A stretch of 43,197 bases of DNA from Bacteroidota bacterium (GCA_029572965.1 JAKPQD010000333.1:1-43197), one strand, 5' to 3'; positions 17,614-25,324 are shown, counted from the stretch's first letter. Numbers and translations are program-made. Notes: generated by a model from the letters alone, not told the origin.

Positions 17614-17661
17614 TTTAGACCTATTTACAGATTTATAATTTGTAAATATAAGTATTTACAA
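17601..17661. promoter_or_regulatory. Inverted repeat with additional half-sites upstream of exuT
   Basis: TTGTAAATA (17640-17648) and TATTTACAA (17653-17661) form a perfect 9-bp inverted repeat with a 4-base spacer TAAG. Two more TATTTACAG copies lie at 17601-17609 (inside the first codons of exuT) and 17622-17630. Four TATTTACA-type half-sites within 61 bases suggest a transcription-factor site set, distinct from the LacI-type palindrome upstream of kdgK. Confidence 0.5.
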
Positions 17662-17685
17662 CAATCTCACCTTCTGATACAGACT

Positions 17686-18876
17686 TTATTTATTCAAAAT
17701 AGAATTTCTAATGCCTATTTCCAATCCCCTCAATTCTGCTAAGCCTTTCATACGACCATAAAGCGAATAGCCAGGATAAAACTTGCGTCCTATATCACCC
17801 AGCATAAGGTTTCCATGATCGGGACGCATTGGGATTTGCCAATCTTTGCGGCCTTCTTTTTTACGTTTTTCTTCTTCCAATACCAGTGTTTTCATCACTT
17901 CATAAAGGTCAACATCGCCATTGAAAACATAATCTTCATGAAAATTGCCAGATTCATCACGTTTTACATTGCGCAAATGAGTAAAGTTAATGCGATGGGC
18001 TAAAGTTTTAGCAATAAGCGGGCAATTGTTAAAGCTTCCGGCCCCTAATGAGCCCGTACATAAGGTGATGCCATTAGCAGGAGAATCAACCGCACTGACA
18101 ATATCTTTTAAATCTTCCAACGTACTAACAACACGTGGTAAACCCAATACAGGGCGTGGAGGATCGTCAGGGTGGATTGCCATGCGAATTCCTACCTCCT
18201 CTGCCACAGGAATCACTTCTTTTAAGAAAAGAATAAGATGTACTTTAAGCTTCTCTCTTGAAATCCCTTTATATTGATCAAGAGCTTCATGTAATTGTTC
18301 AAGGGTAAAAGAGTCGTCCGAACCTGGAAGGCCTTGCATAACAACCTTTTTTAGATTTTCAATATCTTCATTGCTCATTGACTCATATACTTTCTTAGCT
18401 TCTGCAATTTGCTCAGCAGTATATTTGGCCTCTTCGCCCGAACGTTTTAATATAAACAGTTCAAATGCAAGAAAATTTGAAAATTTAAATTCCAAAGCAT
18501 AAGAACCATCGGGAAATTTCATATCCAGACTTGTCCTTGACCAGTCCAATACGGGCATGAAATTGTAGCAAACAGTGTCAATACCACATTTAGAAAGGTT
18601 ACGTAAAGTTTCTTTATAGTTCTCAATACGCTGCTGATAACTACCAGTGCGCTTTTTTATATCTTCATGTACAGGGACACTTTCTACAACTGACCAACGC
18701 ATCCCGGCATCTTCAATCATTTTCTTGCGTTTCATGATTTCTTCTACCGGCCAAACTTCCCCATAAGGGATTTGGTGTAATGCATTAACAATGCCAGTTG
18801 CCCCAGTTTGTCTTATTTCTTGCAAGGTAATTGGGTCATTAGGCCCATACCAACGCCATGTTTGTTCTAATGCCAT
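17686..18876 (-). CDS. uxuA: Mannonate dehydratase
   Basis: UxuA removes water from D-mannonate to give 2-keto-3-deoxy-D-gluconate. The 396-residue length matches E. coli UxuA (394). The TIM-barrel metal site is visible: AIHPDDPPRPVLGLPRV (His), TLCTGSLGAGS (Cys), FTHLRNVKR (His) and MRPDHG (Asp/His), which bind Fe or Mn in the family. The N-terminus MALEQTWRWYGPNDPITL is typical. It sits between the SDR oxidoreductase upstream and exuT downstream in the same operon; the spacer to the SDR gene is filled by an AT-rich repeat. Confidence 0.96.
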   Translation of the reverse strand: MALEQTWRWYGPNDPITLQEIRQTGATGIVNALHQIPYGEVWPVEEIMKRKKMIEDAGMRWSVVESVPVHEDIKKRTGSYQQRIENYKETLRNLSKCGIDTVCYNFMPVLDWSRTSLDMKFPDGSYALEFKFSNFLAFELFILKRSGEEAKYTAEQIAEAKKVYESMSNEDIENLKKVVMQGLPGSDDSFTLEQLHEALDQYKGISREKLKVHLILFLKEVIPVAEEVGIRMAIHPDDPPRPVLGLPRVVSTLEDLKDIVSAVDSPANGITLCTGSLGAGSFNNCPLIAKTLAHRINFTHLRNVKRDESGNFHEDYVFNGDVDLYEVMKTLVLEEEKRKKEGRKDWQIPMRPDHGNLMLGDIGRKFYPGYSLYGRMKGLAELRGLEIGIRNSILNK

Positions 18877-18973
18877 AATATTAATTTGAAAATGTGAGAA
18901 TTAGCAAATTCGAAAATGTAAAAAAATTTTATCTTTATTCATCAGCTAATTAGCAAATTAGATAATTGGCTAA
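18877..18973. repeat. AT-rich interspersed repeat between the SDR gene and uxuA
   Basis: The spacer begins directly after the SDR stop (TAATTAGCC on the minus strand) and ends just before the uxuA ATG. Near the uxuA end it reads GCTAATTCTCACATTTTC then AAATTAAT on the minus strand, identical to the corresponding end of the spacer at 20480-20565. The inner part has several ATTAGC/GCTAAT motifs. Confidence 0.75.
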
Positions 18974-19798
18974 TTACACTCCGCTATAGGCTTCAAAACC
19001 ACCGTCAATAGGCAATACTACGCCTGTAACGAATTTAGAAGCATTGCTTGAGAGGAATATCACCGCTCCAATCAACTCATCTGCTTCGCCAAAACGGCCC
19101 ATAGGGGTATTGGCTATAACAGTTTTACCTCTGTCAGTATAACTGCCGTCTTCGTTGATTAACAGAGCACGATTTTGGTCACCAATAAAGAATCCGGGGG
19201 CTAAAGCATTAACACGTATGCCATCACCAAATTTAATGGCCATTTCCATAGACATCCATCGGGTAAAATTGCTTACTGCTGCCTTAGCGGCAGAATACCC
19301 AAGCTGACGGCTGATAGCCCTGAAAGCGGCCATAGATGAAATGTTAATAACGCACCCTTTCTTGTTTTTAGCCATATCTTTAGTAAAAACAATGGTAGGC
19401 AATACAGTACCATTGAGATTGAGGTTTACTACCTTCTCAAAATCAGGCACCTTAAGGTCAAAGATAGTCTGGTCAGGCATAATGCTTGCCCCGGCCATAT
19501 TTCCACCGGCAAGATTTATCAAAACATCAATATCGCCAAAGTCTTTGTTTATTTCATCACGGGTTTTTTCTAAAACCGACAAATCCAACACGTTGGTTTC
19601 ATAGGCTTTTGCTACACCGCCATTTTTATTAATTAATTCTGCCCTTTTCTGAGCATTTTCAATACGTATATCAAGTAAAGCAACCTTAGCCCCTGCTTTA
19701 GCAATACCTTCAGCAATTGCTCCAGCCAAAACGCCACCTCCACCTGTTAGTACATACACTTTATCTTTTATCCCAAAAAGTTCTTCTGTGTAACTCAT
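18974..19798 (-). CDS. SDR-family oxidoreductase, probable D-mannonate oxidoreductase (fructuronate reductase)
   Basis: The 274-residue protein is a classical short-chain dehydrogenase: nucleotide-binding TGGGGVLAGAIAEG (about 18-31), an acidic residue after strand 2 (LLDI, suggesting NAD preference), NLAGG, catalytic Ser in INISSMAAF and the YSAAK motif (about 169-173). Located between kdgA and uxuA, it fills the one missing step, reduction of D-fructuronate to D-mannonate, as the SDR YjmF does in Bacillus, in place of the unrelated long-chain UxuB of E. coli. The functional call is from context; the family alone would also allow gluconate 5-dehydrogenase activity. Its start is 6 bases after the kdgA stop. 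Confidence 0.88.
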   Translation of the reverse strand: MSYTEELFGIKDKVYVLTGGGGVLAGAIAEGIAKAGAKVALLDIRIENAQKRAELINKNGGVAKAYETNVLDLSVLEKTRDEINKDFGDIDVLINLAGGNMAGASIMPDQTIFDLKVPDFEKVVNLNLNGTVLPTIVFTKDMAKNKKGCVINISSMAAFRAISRQLGYSAAKAAVSNFTRWMSMEMAIKFGDGIRVNALAPGFFIGDQNRALLINEDGSYTDRGKTVIANTPMGRFGEADELIGAVIFLSSNASKFVTGVVLPIDGGFEAYSGV

Positions 19799-19804
19799 AT
19801 TTTT

Positions 19805-20479
19805 TTATTTATTTCTAACCTTTTTAATAATATTTAAAACGTCTTTTACCTTCCTGGCAAGGTCTTCATAACTATTATTTTTGACAACATCATTACTTAC
19901 AAGGTTTGAACCCATGCCTACACATACAACGCCCGCATCAAACCATTTGCGAAGGTTTTCTTCCTCAGGCTCAACACCTCCTGTAGGCATAATGCTTGAC
20001 CAGGGACATGGAGCCTTAACAGCCTTAACAAAATCAGGGCCTCCCACTTGTTTTGCAGGGAAAATCTTCACTATTTCGGCACCAAGCTCTTCTGCTCTTG
20101 ATATTTCGTTGAGCGAACCGCAGCCCGGAGCCCATAAAACTTTGCGACGGTTGCAGGCAATGGCCATATCTTCCTTCAATAGCGGAGATACAATGAAATT
20201 TGCGCCTAATTGTATATACAAAGAAGCTGTTGCTCCATCAACAACAGAACCAACGCCAAGTATCATGCCTGGCAATTCACTAAGCGCATATTTATTGAGC
20301 TCTGCAAACACCTCATGGGCAAAATCGCCCCTGTTGGTAAATTCAAAAACCCTTGCACCGCCATCATAGCATGCTTTCAATACTTTTTTGCATGCTTCAA
20401 CGTTTGCGTTATAAAAAACAGGTACCAGTCCTGTTTCTTGCATCGCCGATGCCACTTGTATCCTGGTATATTTTGCCAT
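19805..20479 (-). CDS. kdgA: KDPG aldolase (2-dehydro-3-deoxy-phosphogluconate aldolase)
   Basis: A 224-residue class I aldolase of the KDPG/KHG family that splits 2-keto-3-deoxy-6-phosphogluconate into pyruvate and glyceraldehyde-3-phosphate. Motifs: VPVFYNANVEACKKVLKACYDGGARVFEFTNRG (about 18-50), LGVGSVVDG (about 75), the lysine-bearing EIVKIFPAKQVGG with the Schiff-base lysine just before IFPA, and SIMPTGGVEPE (about 168). Bacteroidota members are slightly longer than E. coli Eda (213). It follows kdgK after an 86-base repeat-filled spacer and precedes the SDR gene by 6 bases. 4-Hydroxy-2-oxoglutarate cleavage is also possible in this family. Confidence 0.93.
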   Translation of the reverse strand: MAKYTRIQVASAMQETGLVPVFYNANVEACKKVLKACYDGGARVFEFTNRGDFAHEVFAELNKYALSELPGMILGVGSVVDGATASLYIQLGANFIVSPLLKEDMAIACNRRKVLWAPGCGSLNEISRAEELGAEIVKIFPAKQVGGPDFVKAVKAPCPWSSIMPTGGVEPEEENLRKWFDAGVVCVGMGSNLVSNDVVKNNSYEDLARKVKDVLNIIKKVRNK

Positions 20480-20565
20480 AATTAATTAATTTGAAAATGT
20501 GAGAATTAGCTAATTTGAGAATATTTGTATTCAATTGCAAATTAACAAATTGGCTAATTTGCTAA
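20480..20565. repeat. AT-rich interspersed repeat between kdgK and kdgA
   Basis: The gap runs from the kdgK stop (TAATTAGCAAATTAGCC on the minus strand) to the kdgA ATG, ending GCTAATTCTCACATTTTC then AAATTAATTAATT. The stop-proximal end is identical for about 20 bases to the end of the array at 4035-4059, and the ATG-proximal end matches the spacer at 18877-18973. It is therefore a member of the same family. Confidence 0.75.
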
Positions 20566-21600
20566 TTATCTTACCACACGCCCAGAGCCATCGCCTTTCA
20601 TCAGTTGCTCCACTTCGCTTACGGTAACCTGGTTGTAATCGCCATGAATAGTATGTTTTAAGCACGATGCTGCTACAGCAAAGTTTAAAGCCTTCTGGTC
20701 ATCATTTTTATAAGTGATAAGGCCATAAATAAGCCCACCCATAAAGGAGTCTCCGCCACCAACGCGGTCAACAATATGTGTTATCTGGTATGTAGGAGCC
20801 TCGTATAGCTTATTACCATCCCATAAAACTCCTGACCAGGAGTTGTGGTCTGCACTGACCGAACCACGGAGGGTAATAATCACTTTCTTTGCCCTTGGGA
20901 ACTTCTGCATGAGCTGACGACCTACAGACTCGTAAGCAGCGCCTTCTACATGGCCTTTAGAAACATCAACCCCTTCAGGCTTAATGCCAAAGACCTTTTC
21001 AGCATCTTCTTCGTTGCCAAGGATTACATCACAACCTTTTACAAGTTCCGGCATGATTTCAGAAGCTTTTTTGCCGTATTTCCAAAGGTTTTTGCGGTAA
21101 TTCAAATCGCATGAAACAGTAATACCCTTTTTATTAGCTACCTGAATAGCCTCAAGGCATACCTTTGCAGCGCCTTCCGAAATTGCAGGCGTGATACCAG
21201 TCCAATGAAACCAGGTGGTATCGTCAAAAACTTTTTCCCAGTTGATCATTCCAGGTTCAATTTCAGCAATAGCTGAATGGGCCCTGTCATATAAAACTTT
21301 GCTTGGACGAGCTACAGCACCCGTTTCAAGAAAATAAATACCTATCCTGTCTCCTCCCCATACAATATTTTTAGTCCCAACATTATACTTTCTGAGATCC
21401 ATCACAGCGGCTTGTCCCAGGTCATTTTGAGGAAGACGGGTAACAAACTCTGCATCAAGCCCAAAATTAGCAAGTGAAACAGCTACATTGGCCTCTCCTC
21501 CGCCAAAAGAAGCAACAAACGAATTTGTCTGGGTAAAACGCTGATGTTCAGGAGTGGACAACCTCAGCATGATTTCACCAAAAGAAACAATCTTAGCCAT
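20566..21600 (-). CDS. kdgK: 2-keto-3-deoxygluconate kinase (PfkB family)
   Basis: A 344-residue ribokinase-family sugar kinase that phosphorylates KDG to KDPG. The PfkB signatures are visible: FGGGEANVAVSLANFG (about 32-47) and DRVGGGDSFMGGLIYGL (about 277-293), the latter holding the catalytic aspartate (GGGDS). The start motif MAKIVSFGEIMLRLSTP is typical for KdgK. It is the first gene of the leftward operon kdgK-kdgA-SDR-uxuA-exuT. A candidate promoter and a perfect LacI-type palindrome lie directly upstream, so it is probably repressed by the divergently encoded regulator in the absence of inducer. Confidence 0.94.
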   Translation of the reverse strand: MAKIVSFGEIMLRLSTPEHQRFTQTNSFVASFGGGEANVAVSLANFGLDAEFVTRLPQNDLGQAAVMDLRKYNVGTKNIVWGGDRIGIYFLETGAVARPSKVLYDRAHSAIAEIEPGMINWEKVFDDTTWFHWTGITPAISEGAAKVCLEAIQVANKKGITVSCDLNYRKNLWKYGKKASEIMPELVKGCDVILGNEEDAEKVFGIKPEGVDVSKGHVEGAAYESVGRQLMQKFPRAKKVIITLRGSVSADHNSWSGVLWDGNKLYEAPTYQITHIVDRVGGGDSFMGGLIYGLITYKNDDQKALNFAVAASCLKHTIHGDYNQVTVSEVEQLMKGDGSGRVVR

Positions 21601-21623
21601 AGTATATTATAAATTATTTGATG

Positions 21624-21654
21624 CAAAGTAAAATAATTTTTCAATTTAATGCAA
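21624..21654 (-). promoter_or_regulatory. Putative promoter of the kdgK operon, -33 inside the operator
   Basis: On the minus strand a TTG (21654-21652) is followed after 20 bases by TTACTTTG (21631-21624), a 5/6 match to the Bacteroidota TAnnTTTG box with the spacing expected for -33/-7. The TTG is part of the palindromic operator, so a bound repressor would block the promoter. Confidence 0.45.
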
Positions 21655-21665
21655 TCGATTGCATT
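21648..21665. promoter_or_regulatory. LacI-family operator in the kdgK / regulator intergenic region
   Basis: AATGCAATCGATTGCATT is an 18-bp perfect palindrome with a central CG, the hallmark of LacI/PurR-type operators. It lies 48 bases before kdgK and 29 bases before the regulator gene, between their divergent promoters. The adjacent regulator is LacI-type, so it is the obvious ligand. Confidence 0.85.
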
Positions 21666-21672
21666 TATTTTT

Positions 21673-21680
21673 TATTTTTG
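21673..21680 (+). promoter_or_regulatory. Putative -7 box of the regulator-uxaC operon
   Basis: TATTTTTG matches TAnnTTTG, 14 bases before the ATG at 21694 and 8 bases after the operator. Repressor on the operator would cover its upstream region, implying autoregulation. Confidence 0.45.
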
Positions 21681-21693
21681 TCCTAATAAAATT

Positions 21694-22710
21694 ATGAACA
21701 GCAAAAAAATAACCATACATGACATAGCCAGGAAGCTCAACCTCACAGCTTCTACTGTGTCACGTGCACTAAACAACCATCCTAAAATAAGCGATGCCAC
21801 CAAAAAACTCGTTCATAATGCTGCTAAAGAATTGAACTACCGCCCTAACACCATTGCAGCCAGTTTGCGCAGGGGTAAAGCAAAATCTATCGGGTTGGTA
21901 ATACCCCGAATCAATCGCAACTTCATATCCAACACTATTTCTGGCATTGAGAAAGTAACCAGTGAAAATGGCTACAATTTGCTGATTTGTCAAAGTGAGG
22001 AGTCTCTGGAAAAAGAAATAAACAACCTTAAAACCCTTGTCAATAACAGAGTTGACGGAATACTCATCTCAATATCATTAGAAACAAACACATCAAAACA
22101 CATAAAAACCATCATAAACGATGGCATACCCTTAGTGCAGTTTGACCGCTTTCGGAGCGATATCGAAACCAGCAAAGTGATAAATGACAATTTTCAGGGA
22201 GCTTATGATGCCGTGAAACATCTGATAGATAAAGGATGCAAAAGAATTGCACATTTTGGGGGAGCTGACATCATAAGTATTTATGCTGAAAGAATTGAAG
22301 GTTATAAGAAATCCCTTATAGACAATGGCCTTGAGGTTGACCCAAGCCTTATCTTCAATAAAATTCTCAATAAAGAAGAGGGTTATAAAATTGCCAACAA
22401 AATATTTGACTCAAAAATCAAAATAGATGGCATCTTTGCAGCAAGTGATTATTCTGCATTAGGAGCAATGCTGGCTGCACGCGAACGTAATATAAAAATA
22501 CCTGAGCAAATTGCTATTATAGGTTTTGCCAATGAACCTTTTACTGAATTTGTAAGCCCTTCGCTGTCTTCTCTAGACCAATTTGGTGTAGAAATGGGAA
22601 TTTCAGCAGCCCGACTATTGATTGAAAAGATTGAATCAAAACAAAAAGAGGTAATCCCCAAAACGGTCATCATCAGGCCAAAACTAATTATCAGGGAATC
22701 AAGCAAATAA
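21694..22710 (+). CDS. LacI-family transcriptional regulator of the uronate cluster
   Basis: From the ATG at 21694 the protein has 338 residues. It opens with a LacI helix-turn-helix (ITIHDIARKLNLTASTVSRALNNHPKIS, about 6-33), a hinge helix (YRPNTIAASLRRGKAKSIGLVIP), and a periplasmic-binding-protein-like sensor domain (about 60-335, with DGIFAASDYSALGAMLAARE and IAIIGFANEPFTEFVSPSLSS). The open frame has an earlier codon at 21649, but that start would lie inside the operator and lacks family support. Divergent from kdgK and followed by uxaC, it probably represses both arms and responds to a uronate intermediate such as KDG or fructuronate; the inducer is not visible. Confidence 0.92.
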   Translation: MNSKKITIHDIARKLNLTASTVSRALNNHPKISDATKKLVHNAAKELNYRPNTIAASLRRGKAKSIGLVIPRINRNFISNTISGIEKVTSENGYNLLICQSEESLEKEINNLKTLVNNRVDGILISISLETNTSKHIKTIINDGIPLVQFDRFRSDIETSKVINDNFQGAYDAVKHLIDKGCKRIAHFGGADIISIYAERIEGYKKSLIDNGLEVDPSLIFNKILNKEEGYKIANKIFDSKIKIDGIFAASDYSALGAMLAARERNIKIPEQIAIIGFANEPFTEFVSPSLSSLDQFGVEMGISAARLLIEKIESKQKEVIPKTVIIRPKLIIRESSK

Positions 22711-22744
22711 CAACTACAATGCATTTCAAAATCATTATAATACA

Positions 22745-24142
22745 ATGAAACCTTTTTTAGATGAAAATTTTCTTTTAGAAACAAAAACAGCCGAAGTGCT
22801 GTATCACGAATATGCATCAAAGATGCCTATTATAGACTATCACAATCACTTACCTCCAGACGAAATAGCACACGACAAACAATTCGAGACGATAACCCAA
22901 CTTTGGCTCGGGGGCGACCATTACAAGTGGCGAGCAATGCGCACCTTTGGTATTGAAGAAAAATACGTTACTGGCGATGCATCAGACTGGGAAAAATTTG
23001 AAAAATGGGCAGAATTAATCCCCTATACTTTAAGAAACCCGATATACCATTGGACTCACCTCGAGTTACAACGCTATTTCAACATTAGCAAACAACTCAG
23101 TCCAGCTACCGCCAAAGAAATTTATAATGAATGCAATCGATTGCTTCAAACTCCGGAATTCAGGGTGCAAAAGCTTTTGCAAAAAGCCAACGTGGAAGTA
23201 CTATGTACTACTGACGACCCCATTGATAGCCTGGAATACCACAAAGTCATTGGCAACAGCCAGAGTTTCAAGGTTTATCCTACTTGGCGCCCGGACAAAG
23301 CTATGAATGCCGAAAACACAGTAACTTTTAATACTTACCTAAACAAATTATCTGAAGTGTCAGGGATTGAAATATCCAGCTATGCAAGATTGATTGAAGC
23401 CCTTGAAAAACGACACGATTTCTTTGCACAACATGGTTGCCGCTTATCTGACCACGGACTGGAAGAATTTTATGCCGAAGACTATACCCTGGCCGAGATA
23501 GAAACTATTTTTGCAAAAGCCAGAAATAACAAGGCTTTAACTATTGAAGAACTGGCGAAATACAAATCAGCAATGCTCGTTGACTTTGCTGCCATGGATG
23601 CACGTAAAGGATGGGCCCAACAATTCCACTACGGGGTACTCCGCAACAACAATTCGCGACTGTTTAAAAAAATTGGGCCTGACACAGGTTTTGATTCAAT
23701 TGGCGATTTTACAGTTGGCCGCAACATGCAACGCTTCCTTAACCGACTTGACGAAAACAGCCAACTGCCCAAAACCATCCTTTACAACATTAACCCGGCA
23801 GACAACGAACTAATTGCCACCATGATTGGCAATTTTAATGACGGTTCCATCAAGGGCAAAATGCAATTTGGCTCAGCATGGTGGTTTCTCGACCAAAAAG
23901 ATGGCATGGAAAAGCAAATCAATGCATTGTCTGCTTTAGGGCTGTTGAGTTGCTTTGTTGGCATGCTTACCGACTCACGGAGCTTTGTATCTTTCCCTCG
24001 CCACGAATATTTCAGAAGAATACTCTGCAATATTCTGGGCAATGATATTGAAAAGGGAATGTTACCAAACGACACCGCCTTTATTGGCAAGGTTGTACAA
24101 GATATTTGTTACAACAATGCCAAGAAATACTTTGGCTTCTGA
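22745..24142 (+). CDS. uxaC: Uronate (glucuronate) isomerase
   Basis: UxaC converts D-glucuronate to D-fructuronate (and galacturonate to tagaturonate), the first step of the pathway encoded here. The 465-residue protein is an amidohydrolase-fold isomerase with MPIIDYHNHLPPDEIAHD (about 29-46), LWLGGDHYKWRAMR (about 57-70), CTTDDPIDSLEYH (about 157), and a C-terminal SAWWFLDQKDGM / TDSRSFVSFPRHEYFRRILC region. Length matches E. coli UxaC (470). It follows the regulator by 34 bases. Unusually, a copy of the upstream operator lies within its coding sequence at 23130-23147. Confidence 0.96.
   Translation: MKPFLDENFLLETKTAEVLYHEYASKMPIIDYHNHLPPDEIAHDKQFETITQLWLGGDHYKWRAMRTFGIEEKYVTGDASDWEKFEKWAELIPYTLRNPIYHWTHLELQRYFNISKQLSPATAKEIYNECNRLLQTPEFRVQKLLQKANVEVLCTTDDPIDSLEYHKVIGNSQSFKVYPTWRPDKAMNAENTVTFNTYLNKLSEVSGIEISSYARLIEALEKRHDFFAQHGCRLSDHGLEEFYAEDYTLAEIETIFAKARNNKALTIEELAKYKSAMLVDFAAMDARKGWAQQFHYGVLRNNNSRLFKKIGPDTGFDSIGDFTVGRNMQRFLNRLDENSQLPKTILYNINPADNELIATMIGNFNDGSIKGKMQFGSAWWFLDQKDGMEKQINALSALGLLSCFVGMLTDSRSFVSFPRHEYFRRILCNILGNDIEKGMLPNDTAFIGKVVQDICYNNAKKYFGF
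23130..23147. promoter_or_regulatory. Second, intragenic LacI-type operator copy inside uxaC
   Basis: AATGCAATCGATTGCTTC matches the intergenic operator at 16 of 18 positions, with the first 15 bases identical, including the full 12-bp palindromic core GCAATCGATTGC (23133-23144). It encodes ECNRLL in uxaC. Distance between the two operator centres is about 1.48 kb, within reach of repressor-mediated DNA looping. Confidence 0.6.
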
Positions 24143-24232
24143 AAATATATTCTGAAAACATTTGAAAACAATGCAACACCTCAATGTTGAATATTTTTCT
24201 TTTTCGAAAAGAAATTTTTGCATACAGTTCAC

Positions 24233-24259
24233 TTGTTTTTCAAAAAAAATATATCTTTG
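24233..24259 (+). promoter_or_regulatory. Putative rpsT promoter
   Basis: TTG (24233-24235), a 16-base spacer and TATCTTTG (24252-24259) resemble the -33/-7 promoter of Bacteroidota. The box is 46 bases before the rpsT ATG, and the preceding spacer from 24143 is otherwise AT-rich and featureless. Confidence 0.6.
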
Positions 24260-24304
24260 CAGCCTCATTTATTAAAAAGAGATATTTTATAATATTTAAA
24301 AGAA

Positions 24305-24556
24305 ATGGCAAATCACGCATCATCTGAGAAACGTATCAGACAAACTGAAACCAGAAACCTGGAAAACAGATATTATGCTAAAACAGCACGTAATGCTGTG
24401 AAAAAGTTAAGAAATACAACTAACAAGGAAGAAGCTGCAAAGTATTTTCCTACTGTAGCATCGTTGCTTGATAAGCTTGCCAAGAAGAATGTTATTCATA
24501 ACAACAAGGCCGCTAACCTTAAGAGCAGCTTGGCAAAACATGTAAACAGTCTGTAA
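24305..24556 (+). CDS. rpsT: 30S ribosomal protein S20
   Basis: An 83-residue basic helical protein starting [36 protein letters not shown], the S20 pattern of a lysine/arginine-rich three-helix bundle that binds 16S rRNA early in 30S assembly. Later [19 protein letters not shown]-type sequence ([17 protein letters not shown]) is also characteristic. It is monocistronic: it has its own promoter box upstream and a strong terminator 25 bases downstream. Confidence 0.97.
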   Translation: MANHASSEKRIRQTETRNLENRYYAKTARNAVKKLRNTTNKEEAAKYFPTVASLLDKLAKKNVIHNNKAANLKSSLAKHVNSL

Positions 24557-24580
24557 GCTGGTTTCTCTTAAAAAAGATAA

Positions 24581-24611
24581 ACAAAAGGCCTTCATTGAAG
24601 GCCTTTTTTGT
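24581..24611 (+). terminator. Rho-independent terminator of rpsT
   Basis: ACAAAAGGCCTTC (24581-24593) and GAAGGCCTTTTTTGT (24597-24611) form a perfect hairpin with a 3-base loop and a T-run, 25 bases after the rpsT stop. Confidence 0.9.
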
Positions 24612-24652
24612 TTTAACATAGCAATTTTTTAGTGCTTATAAGTCAAAACTTT

Positions 24653-24660
24653 TACTTTTG
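24653..24660 (+). promoter_or_regulatory. Putative -7 box of the response-regulator operon
   Basis: TACTTTTG matches TAnnTTTG, 22 bases before the ATG at 24683 and after the rpsT terminator. No clear -33 element. Confidence 0.5.
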
Positions 24661-24682
24661 TAAAGTTTATCAAACAAAATAG

Positions 24683-25324
24683 ATGGCTTCAATCAGAGTT
24701 ATATTAGCCGATGATCATGCCCTTTTTCGCAATGGGTTAAAATTACTATTGTCTGGGCAGTCAAATATCGAAGTCGTTGGTGAAGCCTCAGATGGCATTG
24801 AGCTACTTAAGGTTATAGAAGAAATAAGAGCCGATGTAGTGCTTTTAGACATCGAAATGCCAATGATGAACGGCATTGATGCTGCTTATAAAGCGTTGCA
24901 GATAGACCCACAGCTGAAAATTATCTCCCTTTCGATGTACAGCGAAGAAGAGTATTACTACAAAATGATAGAAGCAGGAGTAAAAGGGTTTATCCTTAAA
25001 AATTCCGATATTAGTGAAGTTGTAGAAGCTATCGAAACGGTTTACAAGGGAAATACATACTTTTCCTCTGATGTACTTTACAATGTTGTGAAAAACATTA
25101 AAACCGTTGGCTTGAAAGCGGAAAAAGCTGCCAATATCTCTGACCGCGAATCAGAAGTGTTGGAACAAATTTGCAAAGGCCTTTCAAACCAGGAAATAGC
25201 CGACAACCTGTTTATCAGTCGCCGAACAGTAGAAAAACACCGGGCCAGCTTGTTACTCAAAACAAACACTAAAAACACGGCTCAACTCATTATGTATGCC
25301 ATTGAAAATAAACTACTTGAATAA
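24683..25324 (+). CDS. NarL/FixJ-type response regulator (receiver plus LuxR HTH)
   Basis: The 213-residue protein has a receiver domain (1-120: acidic pair D10-D11, phosphoacceptor D56 in VVLLDIEMP, switch Ser/Thr in ISLSMYS, and lysine in GFILKNSD) and a C-terminal LuxR-type DNA-binding domain (about 147-212: SDRESEVLEQICKGLSNQEIADNLFISRRTVEKHRASLL). It would be phosphorylated by a sensor kinase and activate or repress transcription. No histidine kinase gene lies in the window, so it is an orphan here. It precedes the decarboxylase gene by 15 bases on the same strand and may be co-transcribed with it. Targets unknown. Confidence 0.93.
   Translation: MASIRVILADDHALFRNGLKLLLSGQSNIEVVGEASDGIELLKVIEEIRADVVLLDIEMPMMNGIDAAYKALQIDPQLKIISLSMYSEEEYYYKMIEAGVKGFILKNSDISEVVEAIETVYKGNTYFSSDVLYNVVKNIKTVGLKAEKAANISDRESEVLEQICKGLSNQEIADNLFISRRTVEKHRASLLLKTNTKNTAQLIMYAIENKLLE

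Noticed and set aside
19881-20485. Plus-strand open frames opposite kdgA
   Set aside because: They are fully antisense to the conserved aldolase and have no recognisable features.
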